Part shown: positions 62,876 to 64,000 of the stretch, piece by piece | Layout: every line of letters begins with the position of its first letter | How positions within the stretch are numbered: the stretch's first letter is position 1 | Origin: Bact-08 sp964533215 | GTDB taxonomy: Bacteria; Bacteroidota; Bacteroidia; Bacteroidales; UBA932 | Assembly: GCA_964533215.1 (NCBI GenBank) | Contig: CAZHLJ010000007.1 | Span: 1-64,000 of the forward strand | Length of the DNA stretch: 64,000 bases | Reading direction: 5' to 3' | The notes under the pieces: generated by a model | The model's input: only the letters and a program-made list of their open reading frames with translations | What the model was told of the DNA's origin: nothing | Databases searched by the model: none | Position numbers and translations under genes: made by a program

Positions 62876-63837
62876 TAATAGTTGAATCTGTTACCAATGG
62901 ATTGAAGATCCATATTGTATTTCTCGATAAAATAGTTTCTAACCATGTCATAACGTTTTTTCATCAGACCTTTGGTATCCTTGGTGGGATTTAATATGCC
63001 CTCCCAGGCGGCTTCAGTTGTATCCCAGCTGTCATTGGTGATAGCCTTGTTCCTGTATAGATACGACTCAGGATAGCTTACCATCAGCAGCATGAACTTC
63101 TTCCAGTCTATAGTTGAAGTCGTACTGGACGGCATAGGGAAGAAACCCCTGGCGAAGCCGGCCGAAACCGTCTTCAGATTGCTCAGGCCAGAATAGGAGA
63201 CAACGGATGTAAAAGCCGGCAAATCGGAAGGAGAGCTCATACCTCTGCTGACAATAAGTTCAACAAACAATCTGCTCAATGTGCGGCTCAATGCCAACTC
63301 CTTGCTTGCATTCATGGTCAGCACACTCTCATTTCCATAATTTACACATATATTGTCGTAGTTGAAATATGCATCTACAGGGGTCGTCCCATAATGTGCA
63401 GGAGAAGGGGTGAATAACAAAGTAACCGTTGACACTGACGAGCATAACATAATTTTTAATGGCAGGAATTTTTTCAAAAAGGCATCCGAATATAAATTCA
63501 GCCAACATTTTTCTATAAGAGCCAACTGTTGCGGAATATATTCCGGTTCTGCAGGGGTTACAAGATACCCTGGAGTTCCACCCGTCATTGTTGAGCTTGT
63601 AACACCATTCTTCCAGCCCGAAGGGGTCCAGTAAGTGTCTTTGTCTGTAAAATTATAGAGGAAGCATGAGCCGTATTTCTCATAATAACCCATTATTGTC
63701 GCATCAAATGGATTATTCCCCTGAGGCATGTGATATCCCTCCTCTATACCTGAAGGAGTCAGAGTGCCTTCACCTTTCTCGCACGAGTATAATAACCCCG
63801 AGAGAAGTAGGATTGCAATTAAGTATATTTTTTTCAT
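62875..63837 (-). CDS. Mx1-like lipoprotein with degenerate zinc site
   Basis: A 320-residue lipoprotein (MKKIYLIAILLLSGLLYSCEKG, lipobox Cys19). Its place after SusD and its C-terminal helices (AAWEGILNPTKDTKGLMKKR, YDMVRNYFIEKYNMDLQSIG) resemble the putative zinc-binding metallopeptidases (Peptidase_Mx1, PF15890) common in such loci. The stretch where those carry HHEF.H reads KELALSRTLSRLFVELIV (about 185-202), with no His, so the protein would not be catalytic. The match is a pattern reading and moderate. Confidence 0.55.
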   Translation of the reverse strand: MKKIYLIAILLLSGLLYSCEKGEGTLTPSGIEEGYHMPQGNNPFDATIMGYYEKYGSCFLYNFTDKDTYWTPSGWKNGVTSSTMTGGTPGYLVTPAEPEYIPQQLALIEKCWLNLYSDAFLKKFLPLKIMLCSSVSTVTLLFTPSPAHYGTTPVDAYFNYDNICVNYGNESVLTMNASKELALSRTLSRLFVELIVSRGMSSPSDLPAFTSVVSYSGLSNLKTVSAGFARGFFPMPSSTTSTIDWKKFMLLMVSYPESYLYRNKAITNDSWDTTEAAWEGILNPTKDTKGLMKKRYDMVRNYFIEKYNMDLQSIGNRFNY

Positions 63838-63843
63838 CTCTTG

Positions 63844-64000
63844 TTATCTTGGATTTTGTACTAACTTATAATTCCTGTTAATCGCATCATAAGGGATAGG
63901 CAGCGCATAAAGCTTGCTGCCGGCCTCAAGCACGTGATCTGAGACCGCTCCCTCCTGATTGACATACTTGTGCGAGACAGAGAGTCCCAGCCTTTTTATA
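63844..64000 (-). CDS. SusD-like lipoprotein, C-terminal 51 residues only
   Basis: The minus-strand frame from the right edge reads ...LEAGSKLYALPIPYDAINRN YKLVQNPR and stops at 63844-63846. The IP.(D/E)xI..N..LxQNP ending is the SusD/RagB C-terminal signature. The rest of the gene, and most likely its SusC partner, lie beyond 64000. It is 7 nt upstream of the Mx1-like lipoprotein gene, so it heads or precedes the protease operon. Confidence 0.88.
   Translation of the reverse strand, partial: IKRLGLSVSHKYVNQEGAVSDHVLEAGSKLYALPIPYDAINRNYKLVQNPR

Overview
The window comes from the chromosome of a member of the Bacteroidota, most probably the order Bacteroidales. The evidence is two SusC/SusD-type systems (one only partly inside), NigD-like and DUF4831 proteins, a 1-nt-overlap (TAATG) gene packing style, and many promoters of the Bacteroidota type (-7 box TAnnTTTG, -33 box TTTG about 18-19 nt upstream). 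Only about 24 nt of 16S rRNA are present, so I do not name a genus. I see no IS element, prophage, CRISPR array or integrase.

Region by region: 1-333 holds the 5' tip of a minus-strand 16S gene and its promoter. 334-2090 has a split ChrA pair and an SGNH hydrolase. 2365-4210 has a membrane-bound TPR/HTH regulator and tRNA-His. 4403-11919 has central metabolism on the plus strand: a carboxyltransferase related to oxaloacetate decarboxylase alpha whose biotin lysine is missing, a NigD-like lipoprotein, tRNA-Arg, FabD and a full-length pyruvate:ferredoxin oxidoreductase with a long leader. 12010-18042 has an orphan subtilase-prodomain-like lipoprotein and a histidine degradation operon (hutH-hutI-MBL protein-ftcD, no hutU). 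18160-22779 is a SusCD pair just upstream of hut. 23122-25818 is rpsO-pnp. 25942-27854 is moeA plus a YgjP-like metallopeptidase. 28592-28925 is a long imperfect palindrome of unknown nature.

29076-34755 is a peptidoglycan-peptide recycling neighbourhood (GHL10-like hydrolase, NlpC/P60 endopeptidase, dipeptide epimerase) with divergent YhcH-family and radical-SAM genes. 34764-43919 contains a lipoprotein metallopeptidase, guaB followed by three outer-membrane-biogenesis genes (two SurA-like, one OstA/LptA-like), and convergent glyA. 44114-54844 contains a BlaI/BlaR1-type pair, an SPFH protein, an OmpA-family protein, the rpsF-rpsR-rplI operon, PepD, a DUF4831 protein, a lipid A-type acyltransferase and a POT peptide transporter.

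54945-64000 is the most unusual part: one minus-strand operon running SusD-like (C-terminus only) - degenerate Mx1-like lipoprotein - DUF5117-type metzincin - a paralogue of that metzincin with every zinc ligand replaced - a thioredoxin/S9 peptidase fusion. It reads as a cell-envelope protein or peptide acquisition system that includes two apparent pseudo-proteases. Together with PepD, the POT transporter, the hut operon and pyruvate:ferredoxin oxidoreductase, the window suggests an anaerobe that lives largely on peptides and amino acids; this lifestyle is inference.
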